The notes beneath the pieces were generated by a model. It was given only the letters and a program-made list of their open reading frames with translations, searched no databases and was not told where the DNA came from. This document shows, in pieces, positions 1 to 11,064 of a stretch of DNA of 64,000 nt. The DNA lies in NCBI GenBank assembly GCA_022559845.1, contig CM040126.1:142980064-143044063 (forward strand), written 5' to 3'. Source of the DNA: Amorphophallus konjac (taxonomy: Eukaryota > Streptophyta > Magnoliopsida > Alismatales > Araceae). The first letter of the stretch is position 1; every line of letters begins with the position of its first letter. Both the position numbers and the translations under genes were made by a program.

Positions 1-1353
1 GCCAGACTTGTAGCTCAGGGGTACAATCAGGAGTTTAGAATTGACTTTGAAGAGTCATTTGTCCCTGTAGCTACGTTAGAGGCCATTAGGAATCTATTGG
101 CTTATGCATGCTCATTAGGAATCACCCTACAGCAGATTGATGTAAAATCTGCCTTCTTGAATGGAGAAGTAAAGGAGGATGTCTTCGTGAGACAACCTCC
201 AAGATTTGAATGTTTAGACTTTCCAAATTATGTCTATAAATTGAATAAAGCTCTCTATGATTTGAAATAAGCTCTTAGAGTTTGGTATGACAGGCTCAGC
301 AAGTTTCTTACAGATAAGAAGTTCTCTAGAGGTGAAATTGACCAAACTTTGTTCACAAAGGTATGTCATCCATAAATTGTCATTGTTCAAATATATGTGG
401 ATGATATAATTTTTGGTTCAACTAACCCAATAATGTGTAAGGAATTTTCTGATTTGATGACACAAGAATTTGAGATGAGCTCAATAGGTAAGCTGAAGTT
501 ATTTCTTGGACTGTAGGTGACCCAAACAAAAGAAGGAACCTACATCACTCAGTCCAAGTACATAAGGGATATGCTGAAAAAATACAAATTTGAAAATCTC
601 AAGGAGATTACAACAACAATGGGTACATCAACAAGTCTTGATGATGACCTAAAAGGTAAACCAGTTGATAACAAGCTGTATAGAGGTATGATCGGATCCC
701 TTCTCTATCTTACTGCATCTAGGCCTGATATTCAGTTTGATGTGTGTTTATGTGCTAGATTTCAGGCTAGTTCTAAAGAGTCACATTTTTGTGCCGTCAA
801 GAGGATTTTTAGATATCTATCAGGCACCCAAGAGCTGTGTCTTTGGTACCCTGCTAGGTGTGAGCTAGACCTATTAGCATACACTGATGCAGACTATGCT
901 GGGTGTCAGATTGATAGGAAAAGCACTAGTGGATACTGCCAGTTCTTAGGTGGTTGCCTAGTGTCTTCGGCTTCCAAGAAGTAACACACAGTTACTTTAT
1001 CCACTGCAGAGGCAGAGTATGTCACTGCAGGAAATTGTGCAACTCAGGTACTATGGATTAAGCACCAACTTAATGATTATCAGATAAATTTGGGATCCAT
1101 TCCAATTTTATGTGATAATACTAGTGCCATATGCTTGACTAGAAATCATGTTCATCACTCTATGACTAAGCATATTGAAATAAAACATCACTTTCTTAGA
1201 GATGTAGTAAGCAAGAATGAAATTGAATTGAATTTTGTTGAAACAGAAAAATAAATTATTGATATTTTTATAAAACCTCTTGGAAATGAAAGATTTGAAT
1301 TCCTAAGAAGAGAATTGGGGCTATGTAAATTTCAGCATGAAAATGACTTCTGA
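1..1353 (+). pseudogene. Ty1/copia pol remnant: reverse transcriptase and RNase H
   Basis: Reading frame 1 from the window edge gives the copia RT (ARLVAQGYNQE, QQIDVKSAFLNGE, catalytic IYVDDIIFGSTN near 390-425), then the connection region (GSLLYLTASRPDI) and RNase H (AYTDADYAGC, KSTSGYC, STAEAEYV, IEIKHHFLRD). The protein would copy the element RNA into DNA inside virus-like particles. The whole stretch stays in one frame, but it is broken by stops at 268-270 (in DLK*AL), 373-375, 514-516, 982-984 and 1252-1254, before the natural TGA at 1351-1353. Several look like single C-to-T changes at CAA/CAG, as expected for methylated, silenced DNA. No frameshift is needed, so decay is by substitution. 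Protease, integrase and gag lie off the left edge. Confidence 0.93.
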
Positions 1354-2274
1354 TTTACTGATTTCATTTTTGAATTGGTATTTGACTTGGTCTGAAAATA
1401 AATATGTGTCTACTTGTCTTTGAATAAACAATTTCTAAATTTTTTGAATAATTGTTGTGCATAGATGCATTGTTAAATAAAAAGGCATATAGATTGGGGG
1501 AGTCTTGCACCGAGTATATGTCAGTGCATGTCTTGCACTTAGCCGATGCACAGTGTGAGCATTTTGCATACAAGGTCAGTGCACCTTGTGTCTAAGCAGT
1601 ATGTAAGTCGGTGCACCTTATGTCTTACACATAACATGTCGGTGCACTTGCATTCCATACGCATGCATAGTCGGTGCATTGCCTACTTTATGCATGTTAA
1701 GGTCGGTGCATGATGATGTCAGGAGGAGTTTAATCATTCTATTTTTGGTGTAACCTTCTCAAACTCTCTCTTCACACTCAGAAGTTATCATTAAATGGCA
1801 TCAGTTGCATCAATTGACCTCGTTCAGATCTACCTCTGTCACATTGTATCTTGGTCACTCTTCTTGATACTTCCTATGAGCTACTTCTGTGCTTTATCAT
1901 ATATTCCCTCATTCTGAATGGATGACAGCCTTGTAATTGGTTCATTATTTTGAGATGCAATTATTACAAGTCTTCTCTTATAAGAATCATATTTGCTTCT
2001 TGAATAAACGGAAGGTTTGATTTTAATAGACTGAAGAGTTTAAGGAATGTATTTCAGAGAATAAGGTGGTAGAACACCTTTTATAGCTCTCAACCTTTCT
2101 TTCATAACTATGACAGATAAGATATTCACAGTATCTGAAAAATGACAGACTTAGTGAAGACTAGGCTGAGAAACTTAGAAAGTGTATTGTCTTTAAACAA
2201 ATCACTTTGAAAATTAAAAAGGGCAACAACAATACAATAATATGTATAAGAAATAAATAAAGTGGCAGAGCAAT
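1354..2274 (+). other. copia 3' non-coding region with GTCGGTGCA word repeats
   Basis: No convincing coding sequence follows pol. Between about 1500 and 1715 the 9-base word GTCGGTGCA and close variants (GTCAGTGCA, CTTGCACCGAG) recur about every 30-45 bases. The same word is far more abundant in the LTR block at 16690-17830, which links this region to the same element. A SIRE-type element could carry an env-like ORF here, but I see none left. The segment ends at TSD GCAAT (2270-2274) of the inserted solo LTR. Confidence 0.6.
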
Positions 2275-3518
2275 TGTCACGCCCCGAGAGCGGAAGATAC
2301 CCGGAGATGCGTGACGAGTTTATATCAATCATGTCAATCAGAGTATTAGTGTATTCGACACCAAAATCAGAGATGCGCAAAAGTAAAGATAACCCAATCC
2401 TCTATTCCTTCATAAGAATATGTCTATTACAAACCTTTGAAGTACTAACTAAAATAAAGGAAAAATACAAGGTTGACTCAAGAAAAATTGAAAAAGACTA
2501 TATAACACTGAAGAAGCTCTATCTCGTTCACTCTTGATTTTTCCCATCCGTTCGAGTTCCCTCATCGTCGGACTTACCTGAAAAGTAGGGAAACACTAAG
2601 TGAGTGAACGCTCAGTAGGAAATTATATCTCAAGAACTACCAAGGGGTTTAAGTGATTACATCTTTCATGAATGCACTATAGCTATGCATGCTCGCATAA
2701 AACGACAAGATAGAGAGAGTGTATAACAATACGATAGCAAGAAGAACTAGTCATGAACTTTCAAGAACTTATATCAAAAAGATATCAAGATTATCAAGCA
2801 AGTGTATTCATCATGTCATGTTGGAATTTGGCTATCACGTTTCAAGCACGCAAGTATGAAATTACCCTTTTTTTTCGGGCCACGCAAGTCATGTAATATC
2901 AAGTCAAGTACAAGTACAAGATTTGTGGAATGTTCAATCAAGCTAGTCATGCACTTCGGTATAATGCCAATACCGTGATCAATCAACTCCCAAGGGCACA
3001 AGTACTTTCGGGTGCTCCTCCCAGGACTAGATCGGGCCCTATATGCGCAGGCATTAATCATGTATTTTAACATCCACTTTTGTGTATAGCCAATATGGAA
3101 TTTCAAGAATAAAGCTTGTAGATACGTAGGATAACTTGGATAGAATAGAGTCCAAAAATATGACACTTGACATAGAATGACGATAATAACGGTACAATCA
3201 CAACTATCGATAAAACTAGGTGGAATTGGTTCCCTAACTTGGGTACCATGACAAACAAGTATGGACACTCTTTATATAGAATTGAGGTCCACATGAACAG
3301 CACATCAATGGCAAGACGTCCTCATTCTTAATATAGAATTGAGGTCCACAAGAACATCATGTTGAATATAGAATTGGGGTTTACAAGAACAGCATCAAAT
3401 GACATGATAACCTCATCCCATTAAGAGAATTCTCATGATACACACTTTGCATAACATGAGGGCCGGTATATCATGTTTCTATATAGTGACATGGCAAAAT
3501 AGTGTAATGGGTTTTTAT

Positions 3519-3627
3519 GGTACAACCAGCTCAGTCGGCCTTGAGGGAATCCAAGGCTGCGAGGAGACTTACGTAGGTCTCTATGACTAACTTGCTAGTC
3601 CAAAGGAACAGAATGTCCAATGGAGAG
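3519..3627 (-). other. Shared LTR leader module, copy in A
   Basis: Sense strand (minus) begins CTCTCCATTGG and ends GCTGGTTGTACC, with CCTACGTAAG and TTGGATTCCC inside. It is the A copy of a module found in eight places in the window, here about 1.2 kb downstream of the TATA box. Confidence 0.75.
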
Positions 3628-3712
3628 CTTGTATGTCAATGAGAATTGAGGGTAGTGCGATAAAAACATCATGAAACATGGGACTATATTCACGGACTGG
3701 AATATAGTGCCG

Positions 3713-3715
3713 ATA

Positions 3716-3789
<74 letters not shown>

Positions 3790-3797
3790 TATATGTA
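3713..3797. repeat. (AT)n microsatellite with ATGT/ATAC interruptions
   Basis: About 85 bp of nearly pure AT dinucleotides inside solo LTR A, interrupted three times by G or C. It is likely length-variable. Confidence 0.97.
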
Positions 3798-3849
3798 ATG
3801 GTGACAGTAATCAGTGTAAAACAGTAATATAGAAAATAGCGACTTAAGC

Positions 3850-4290
3850 TAAGTCATTAATTATCCAATTGACGCCTTACTCAGGGGCGTTTATTCATAA
3901 TTTGACGACTTATACATTAGTCATCCCTTCAATATTTCCATTCTACGGAAAAATCAATATTCTGGAATTTTAACAAAAACGCGCCCTGGGCAGGGGTGTT
4001 ACTTGTCAATAAGCGCCCTGGTATGGGGCGTCAGTTCAATAAGAGACGACCTTGTGCAGGTCGTTAATTCAACAATTTATCAATTTTCAGATAATAACAT
4101 TTCAGGAAAATAATTTCATGGTCAGGACAAGAAAAATAGCAGGATTCGATAGGTATGATCATGCATTAACTTAGATTCATGGTTTCATAGTTATAGAATT
4201 TTAAACATGGATAATTATCAATTATATGAAATTGACGACTACTAGGTAGGGCGTCAAAATAAGAATTAGCGCCCTTGTCTGGGTCGCTTC
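3850..4290. repeat. Palindrome array GACGCC...GGCGTC in A, leader side
   Basis: Repeated ~22-26 base units with complementary arms, such as TTGACGCC...GGGGCGT near 3868, GCGCCCTGG...GGGGCGTC near 4010, GACGACC...GGTCGTT near 4045 and GACGACT...GGGCGTC near 4230. Spacers between units are AT-rich and unrelated. The same unit type fills the LTRs of B. Confidence 0.75.
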
Positions 4291-4850
4291 TTTAAAATCA
4301 CTTAGAAAACATTTGGAAACGCAGTAAAACTATATGCATGAGATCATGGATGAGTTTATTTCATAATTTATACTAGTTTGGGCTACGTTCTTGAGAAAAC
4401 CTACCTTATGAAGATCTGGAAGAAGAAACGTGAAGGCTTCTGATAGAAAACGATGCTCTGTTTCAAACAGAGCCTCCTGAACTTCTAACAGTAACTAGAG
4501 CAGCACCCACAAGATGGTTGCTTCCGAACTTAATCACCGGTGGCCCACCGAAGAGGATGTAGTGATGACAAGAGTTGCTGAGAAGAGGATAAGACTCTTT
4601 TCTATGATATCTTTTTTACTGGTTTTGGAAGAAGATGCAGACGAAGAGGATGATGATGAAGACTCCACGATCTTCTCTTTGACAAAAGAGGTACTACCTA
4701 CCGTAGACTTCCTACATAAGATGAAGACGTTAGTTTCCTTCATCATTCATAACTAAAGGAAAAGAAAAGAGGGAGAACATTACCTGTTCTTCACGTATGA
4801 CAGCAACAATCCACAGAACGCCAAATAGCATTCTGGGTCGAGCCGTAGGA

Positions 4851-4860
4851 TATTTATAGA
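4851..4860 (-). promoter_or_regulatory. TATA box of solo LTR A
   Basis: TCTATAAATA on the minus strand, about 470 bp into the LTR in sense direction. It matches the TATA position in related LTRs. Confidence 0.7.
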
Positions 4861-4989
4861 GTTATTAGGAACCCTAATAGAGTTAGAGTTGTATTGGAAG
4901 TAATACTTCCATGATAGAGTCCTTACTATATTCTACTAACTCGTACTAATCCATAAACTTTCCCTGGATAATGTTCTGGTTCGAACGGA

Positions 4990-5220
4990 ACATAAACGGA
5001 ATTAGCGTCTTAAGTGAGGGCGTCGAATTTAAATTGACGCCTTGTCGAGCGTCGTTACTTATGTAAACGCGCCCATGTAGAGGGCGTTTCATTTCCTTTC
5101 CTCAATTTTATTTTTCCCGTCATTTGAAATTTGACGCCCTATTGTCTAGGCGTCCCTTTTAAACTAACGCCTTATACAAATGTGTTTCCTTTTGAATCAG
5201 CGCCCTGATAAAAGATGTTA
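4990..5220. repeat. Palindrome array in A, upstream of its TATA box
   Basis: Units with arms of the GACGCC/GGCGTC type, for example TTGACGCC...GCGTCG near 5034, ACGCGCCC...GGGCGTTT near 5068, and GACGCCC...GGCGTCC near 5132. The LTR therefore has these units on both sides of the TATA box. Confidence 0.7.
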
Positions 5221-5336
5221 TTTTCCTCTTGATCAATGATTTACTCATTTAGACTCTTTGTCATCTATTTACTTATCTTTTATTTTTAATTTGATTTATT
5301 TAAAAATCTTACTTTTATCAGGGTTGCTACAGCAAT

Positions 5337-6331
5337 GACTAAATTGCACTGAGAAACTGAACCCTCCATCAAAGAAGTTGAGAGGATTTCATGTCATGAA
5401 GTGCTTCATGTTACCTCTGTTCATATGGACAAATCTATAGGGCTGGTCTCACTGAGTAACTGGGGGTACAAGCGTCTGATAAATGCGTACCCTTAATGTC
5501 AAAAGTGTAAATCACATGTGTAGTTTTTCATCAGAAATAGATATGATAGTTTATGCCTAGTAACTTAGGGTACTGGCGTCTAACCCACGTGTATCCCTAA
5601 TGTCAACGGTATAAATGACACTTGTCTGTTCAACAAGTTCAGATTAAAAATAAGAAGTGACAAAGATTTGCTGTAACCCTTGAAATTCAAATCTCCTAAG
5701 TGTCAATTGTTTAACTTCAATACATATTCAGGTCACTCTCTAGGACACTCACTGATTCTGAAATCAGTAGGATATAGTCTTAATCTAGTCTATCATGATT
5801 ATGTGATTTAGCTTTATTGCTATAAACGGATCCTATAACCCTATTTCAGAAAGTCAGTGAATTCACTATACCTTCTATAACTATTAAACTTGATATCTAT
5901 CAAGATTGAACAATGATTGATTAATATATCTCAAGAATTGTCCAATAATTTACTTATATTCTGAATCATTGCATAGAGTGTTATCTTGTCTCCTACCTCT
6001 TCCTGCATCCCTTCTTATCTTCCTCTGTCTCCCATACTTCTTATTTGCTGATGGAAAAGGGGGAGAGATTATATTCTATGATCTTATCTTATCCTTCTCT
6101 AGACGGTGTTTATAGGGGAGAGATTTTGTTGGTAAAGGGGGCGAGAAGGGAAGAGAAAGTTTTCATGCTATTTTAATTAAGGGGGAGAAGTCACTTATTT
6201 AGGGGGAGTTTGGCCATTGTTAATATATGACTGTGCTTCATGTCTCATCAAAATACAACATTTCTCTTGCATTCTTTTGGGAGTTGCTAGCATTTTTTTT
6301 GGGGTGTTGCCATCATCAAAAAGGGTGAGAA
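5337..6331 (+). other. copia 3' region resumed: tandem duplication and purine tracts
   Basis: This continues the copia element after solo LTR A. A diverged ~104-bp tandem duplication starts at 5455 and 5559 (both AGTAACT..GGGTAC..GCGTCTGA/TAAC). From 6050 on, several G-rich purine tracts of the AGGGGGAG type occur, ending with the tract at 6321-6331 just before the LTR start TGTTGGG. No coding sequence was recognised. Confidence 0.6.
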
Positions 6332-7017
6332 TGTTGGGTGTAACACCCGGTAATTTTGAAGGCTAAAAAGTGAATAAATATATAAATATATATTTAGATT
6401 TTGAAAAGAAAAATAACATATACATGATGATATCTACATATCTCCATAAATAGTTAATAAAGGTTCTTAGAATTTATAAAAGACTAGTTAATATTACCTT
6501 TTGGAATGGAAGTAAAAATTTATCTAGGATCGAACCTACCTCTGATACCTAGGACAAGGACAAATAAAAGTTAAAGAAATTATGAGGAATAAAATCCCTG
6601 TATACATACAAATTATTAATAGGTATATGAGGGATTAGTGAATAACCCACACACATTGTAAGGGCCCTTAAGTCTCAACCCACTCATCCATATATCTGTG
6701 CATATATATATATAATACAAAATAAATAAATATAATACAACGTAAATAATTAAGGCCAGGCTATACACAACCCTCTGACAGCCTAAGAAGTATCACAAGA
6801 AGAACTCATGGACCCTACCATTATATTATAATAAATTTATTAATAACATGTTATTTTAAGTAGCCATTTAATGCACAACATAATTTTAATTGAATTGAGA
6901 ATCTTTAAATCTTGAAGAAAAGGTCAATTTCTATTTTTTTACTAATTTATAAAAATCAATATTCCACATTTATTATATTATAAAGGGAGGATATATATAA
7001 ATTTACGTGTAGACATG

Positions 7018-7960
7018 GGAATGTATGAATGTCTCATGCAATGGGGAATGCACAGACGTTGGACGTATAGACTTACGATGTGTAGACTTAGGAGGGTGTA
7101 GACTTTGCATGTGCAGACTTAGATGTTTAGGCTTGTGGAATGTATAGACTTGGATTAGATGGATGTACAGACTTTGAGGAAGAATGCGATGTATAGACTT
7201 TGGACTGATGTACAGACTTTATGGATGAAGGAATGTGTAGACTTTGAACAATGAATGGATGGATGTATAGACTTGGATTAGATGGATGTACAGACTTTGA
7301 GGAAGAATGCGATGTATAGACTTTGGACTGATGTACAGACTTTATGGATGAAGGAATGTGTAGACTTTGAAGAATGAATGGAAGGATGTATATACTTTGG
7401 ATGAAGGAATGGATGAATAGACTTTGGATGAAGGAATGAATGTATAGACTTTGGATGAATGGATGGATGTATAGACTTTGGATGAAGGAATGTGTGGACT
7501 TGAGTGGGTAGAATGTATGGACTTCAGGAATGTAAAGGCTTTGACAATGTATAGACTTGTGTAATGGAATGTATGGAATTGAATGGATGTATGGACTTTA
7601 GAATGTATAGACTTCAGTAATATATAGACTTTAGGAATGCAAAGGCTTTGACAATGTATAGACTTGTGTAATGGAATGTATGGACTTGAATGGATGTATG
7701 GACTTAAGAATGTATAGACTTCAAGAATGTATAGACTTCAGGAATGCAAAGACTTTGACAATGTATAGACTTGTGTAATGGAATGTATGGACTTGAATGG
7801 ATGTATGGACTTATGAATGTATAGACTTGGAGATGAATGTATAGACTTGGGGAAGAAGTGTGTAGACTTGGAGGAATGTATAGACTTATGCATTATATGG
7901 ACTTATGGATGTATAGACTTGGAGAATGAATGTATAGACGTTGGAGAATGTATGGACTTG
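7018..7960 (+). repeat. GTATAGACTT word array in B 5' LTR
   Basis: The word ATGTATAGACTT and variants (TGTACAGACTT, TGTGTAGACTT, GTATGGACTT) recurs several dozen times at irregular 15-40 base spacing, with fillers such as GGATGAAGGA. A 123-bp block is duplicated in tandem (7140-7262 and 7263-7385). The array lies upstream of the TATA box. Confidence 0.9.
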
Positions 7961-8034
7961 TGCATTATATAGTTATAGAAATAATAGGGATATATATATA
8001 CAATATTAGTCTTTTGAAGGGTAAGTGGAAATGC

Positions 8035-8380
8035 AAAAAATGAATTGACGCCAACGTATGCTTGCGTCAATTGCATAGAAGATGACTTTGAACAAGTCCT
8101 CATTTCAAATAAAATGAATAGTGCCGATTTTTCGACTAAATAATTTTGGAAAACTAGTTATAGGGAAAAATAGAGAAAAATGGAAAACTCATACCCCTAA
8201 AATTTTCTATCTAGATCGCATCTATAAAAAAAGATAAAAATCCCAAAAGATTGTTACACCTTAAATTAACAAAATAGGAATGGTGAATGACGCCTTTGTT
8301 CAAGTCGTCAATTAAGGAATTGACGACTATGTATACAAGCGTCGTTTATGAAAATAACGCCCCAACCTGAGGCGTCATTT
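8035..8380. repeat. Palindrome units upstream of TATA, B 5' LTR
   Basis: AATTGACGCC...GCGTCAATT (8042-8072), GACGACTTTG...CAAGTCCTCATT (8081-8104, diverged arms), AATGACGCC...GTCGTCAATT (8285-8314), TTGACGAC...GCGTCGTT (8319-8347) and AACGCCCC...GGCGTCATT (8355-8381). Each has 8-10 base arms and a ~8-base loop. Confidence 0.8.
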
Positions 8381-8542
8381 CCAAATAGGTTCCGTTGGTC
8401 TTCGGTTCGAACTAGGATGATAACTGGGCAGGTTTTAGATTAAGGATAGGATGAATACGAGGAAGAGTTAAAGTATAATTGATTCTAAAGAAGGAAGTTC
8501 TAATCCTAATCGAATTCTTAGAACCTATTAGGATTCTTCTCC

Positions 8543-8550
8543 TATAAATA
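8543..8550 (+). promoter_or_regulatory. TATA box, B 5' LTR
   Basis: TCCTATAAATACCCC, about 2.2 kb into the LTR. The same site is at 13974-13981 in the 3' LTR. It implies a very long U3. Confidence 0.75.
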
Positions 8551-9139
8551 CCCCTCCCATCGAGCCAACCTAAAGGCTCTTCTCTTCATCAAAACTTGTT
8601 GCTGCTGTCGACCGTGGAGTTTTCTCCATCCTGTTAGTGTTACGAAGAATGGTTACTATCATCTTCCTCTTCATCCGGCGGTGAAGAACGTAGGAGTTCT
8701 TCCTCTTCTTCCTCTTCTTCCTTGCTACAAGAAGGACCGATCTTCTGCTGCTTTGTAGGGTGTTTACGTGAAGAACTTAAAGGGTTCTTCATCGGCTTCC
8801 TCTCCTTCCTGGTTGGTTTGTGGAGGAGAAAGCCGTTGCCTTCTCTACTTCGTCCTGTTGCTGCCACTGCACGAAGGGATCAAGAGTGACTGCTCTTATT
8901 ATCATCTTGCTCTTCCTCCGTGGTTCGGGTGCAACGAGAAGACACTCTGTTGAAAACAGAGTATCATTTTAAGGAGATTTACATCCTTTATCTTCACGTT
9001 CTGTCAACCAAACCAATCCACAAGGTAGGTTATTTCAAGATTACGTAGCCCAAACCATCATAAATCATGATATTACTATATATTAGTTCATGCATATAGT
9101 TTCACTGAGATTTGAAGAAGTTCTGTTAAATTTTGTAAG

Positions 9140-9590
9140 AGGCGACCCTAGTCAGGGCGCTAATTTTTCTTCTGACAACCGGGAGAAGGGTCGTCAATTT
9201 CGAATGAATTAATAAATACACATGTTAAAATTTTAATATCTATCTAAATAGTAATCTGATTTAATGCATGATCACATATTTCGAATCCTGCTATTTTTCT
9301 TGAACTGTCCATATACTTGTTTCATGGAAAATATTTATCTTTGAAAAATGCTACAGTTGATAGTGAAATTCTGGAAAAAAGGAAAAGATGACCCTCATTA
9401 TGTCGTCTATATTGTATATGACGCCCCTGACTAGGGCGCTATTTACCAAATAAAAGACTTAATGGAAGTCGCCAATTCCTTAAATACTGAAATTTAGTTA
9501 TTTTCAGCAAACAAAAATATGAAATGGACGACTGTTTTTGCAGTCGTCAATTGTTGAAATGACGACCCAGTCAAGGGCGTCAATTTCCTA
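9140..9590. repeat. Palindrome units downstream of TATA, B 5' LTR
   Basis: GGCGACCCT...AGGGCGC near 9141, TGACAACC...GGTCGTCAA near 9172, GATGACCCT...GTCGTC near 9386, GACGCCCC...GGGCGC near 9420, GACGACTG...CAGTCGTCAA near 9528 and GACGACCC...GGGCGTCAA near 9560. All lie inside the predicted leader intron. Confidence 0.75.
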
Positions 9591-9730
9591 TCTTGTTATT
9601 TTCCTGTTTTTTTCCTGTGAACCGTGGATTTATATACATGTATACGGCACTATATTCCAAATCCGTGAGTATAGTCCCATGTCTTTCGGCGTTTTACCGA
9701 TTGCCCCTATTTCTCGGTGATAGATGAACT

Positions 9731-9835
9731 CTCCATGGGACATTCCGTTCCTTTGGACCGGTGACTTTATCATAGAGACCTCCGTAAGACTCCGCTAGCC
9801 TTGGATTCCCTCAAGGCAGTCGAGCAGGTTGTACC
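9731..9835 (+). other. Shared LTR leader module, copy in B 5' LTR
   Basis: Begins CTCCATGGGACATTCCG, contains GACCTCCGTAAG and TTGGATTCCC, and ends CAGGTTGTACC. It lies 1.2 kb downstream of the TATA box. Confidence 0.8.
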
Positions 9836-11052
9836 ATTAAAACCCATGACACTCCTTGATTTTCATGTCACTCTAAAGAAACATGGTATACCGGCCCTCA
9901 TGACATGCTAAGTGGATATCATGAGAATATTCTTAAAATTATGGAATGGGAAACCATGCCATGATATGCCATATTTATGGACACTAATTCTATCTACATT
10001 ATCATGTACAAAGAACAAGCAACGCTATATAAGTGCTTATTCTTGATGTCATGATCTCCACCCAGTTTATCGACATGTCATGGTTTCTATGCTTCGCGTA
10101 GATTTTTATCGCAAGTTTGTCCTGGCTCAAGGGCCTTGCCCTTGAATTCCATAGAAATCTTACCTTATCATTCTATTAAAACTTGTTCTTGGAACTCCTT
10201 ATTGGCTATAAACTATTGTGGATGTCTAGATCTATCTTTAAATGCTGTGCATATAGGGCCCGATCTGATCCTGGGAGGAGCGCCCGAAAGTACTAGTGCC
10301 CATGGGAGTTGTAATGATCGCGGTGTCTTGCATTGCACCGCAGTACTCGTCTCTCTTGATCTTTGGCATTCCACACACTCTCTCTCTCTCTCTCGTGATG
10401 TTACTTGATATTATATGCGTGCGTGACTTGACTTGCGTGACTTGACTAGCGTGGCCCAGAATAGGCAAGTACTTGCGTGAAATAGCCAATATTCTATAAA
10501 TCTCTCTTGGATATCTCTTGCTTGAAAGTTTTGCATAACGTTGATTGATCTATTGCTAGTTTCATTTTACTTGTTTGGTTAATTTTACATGCATAGCCTT
10601 ACTGCATTTACATGTGAAAGATGTAATTACTTAAACCAATTGTTTGTTCTTGAGATATAATTCTTACTGAGCTTTCGCTCACTCAGTTTATTCCAACATT
10701 TTTCAGGTAATCAGGTGGCTAGCGAGACCATGACTCACATGGGTGGGACAAGTGTGCAAGCGAGCTTCGAAAACTAGTGAACCTGTGTCTTTTATCTTTC
10801 TTGAGTCTAGCATGATGTCTCTTACTTAGTTATCTTGTCTAAGTCTATTAGTGCGTCATCTCCTTTTCTTTCATAGTGACGTAGTTGAGTCTTCAAGTTC
10901 TTGTAAGAGATTTATATTTGAAATAAAATTTTTATTGTTGTTCCAAATTATTTGGTCTCATGCCATTGCTCTTGATCGTTCACGACTGTTTAACTGTCAC
11001 GTTCCGACCAAACGACACGTTCCGCTGCTATCGGTTCGGGGCGTGACAGAGG

Positions 11053-11064
11053 TGGTATCAGAGC
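11053..11064 (+). other. Primer-binding site of B (tRNA-iMet type)
   Basis: TGGTATCAGAGC four bases after the 5' LTR end, the standard plant initiator-Met tRNA complement. A second PBS-like TATCAGAGCTTCGACTTTC starts at 11127, 71 bp after the matching bases of the first, as part of a short tandem duplication. Confidence 0.92.

Larger units (their letters stand above)
2275..5331 (-). mobile_element. Solo LTR 'A' of a Tekay-like Ty3/gypsy family
   Basis: 3,057 bp bounded by TGTCACGCCCCG at the left and GGGTTGCTACA at the right, flanked by perfect TSDs GCAAT (2270-2274 and 5332-5336). Read on the minus strand it starts TGTAGCAACCC and ends CGGGGCGTGACA, like the LTRs of element B, and blocks of B's LTR can be recognised in reverse complement (for example 3000-3040, 3519-3627, 2575-2700). 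With no internal region or second LTR, it is the product of LTR-LTR recombination. It carries a TATA box, palindrome arrays, an AT microsatellite, the shared leader module, and splice-like signals at 4404 (donor) and 2578 (acceptor). It is diverged from B, so it represents a related but separate family. Confidence 0.9.
9025..10706 (+). other. Predicted leader intron in B 5' LTR
   Basis: Donor context CACAAG/GTAGGTTA at 9025 and acceptor CATTTTTCAG/GTAA ending at 10706 would remove 1,682 nt of the transcript leader. Equivalent pairs stand at matching places in A (4404/2578, minus), G (38802/36833, minus) and F (54232/52270, minus). This is inferred from motif conservation only. Confidence 0.45.
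6339..11048 (+). repeat. 5' LTR of element B
   Basis: Contains, in order: an AT-rich start, a GTATAGACTT array (7018-7960), palindromes (8035-8380), a TATA box (8543), a CT-rich presumed first leader exon (~8570-9024), a strong splice-donor-like site AAGGTAGGT at 9025, more palindromes (9140-9590), the shared module (9731-9835), an acceptor-like TTTTTCAG ending at 10706, and the end CGTGACA. It is 144 bp longer than the 3' LTR, mostly because of a 123-bp tandem duplication (copies starting 7140 and 7263). Short ORFs here recur in the 3' LTR but sit in CT-rich leader DNA, and I do not call them genes. Confidence 0.95.

Noticed and set aside
1494..1573. Host gene with Cys-rich peptide on the minus strand
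   Set aside because: Produced by the GTCGGTGCA/GCATGCA words; it falls in the copia 3' region.
4534..4746. Serine-rich protein on the minus strand
   Set aside because: A run of TCT/TCC codons in the presumed leader of solo LTR A; no domain.
8640..8953. Small genes in the B LTRs (also at 14123-14479)
   Set aside because: They are short, CT-rich and start in the untranslated leader. The two copies are kept similar because LTRs are copied, not by coding constraint.
10136..10489. ORFs in the B LTR and their twins at 15567-15932
   Set aside because: They lie in the predicted leader intron, differ in length and frame between the two LTRs, and lack domains.
11053..11064. tRNA gene fragments at PBS sites
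   Set aside because: Only the 12 bases complementary to the tRNA 3' end are present; no cloverleaf.
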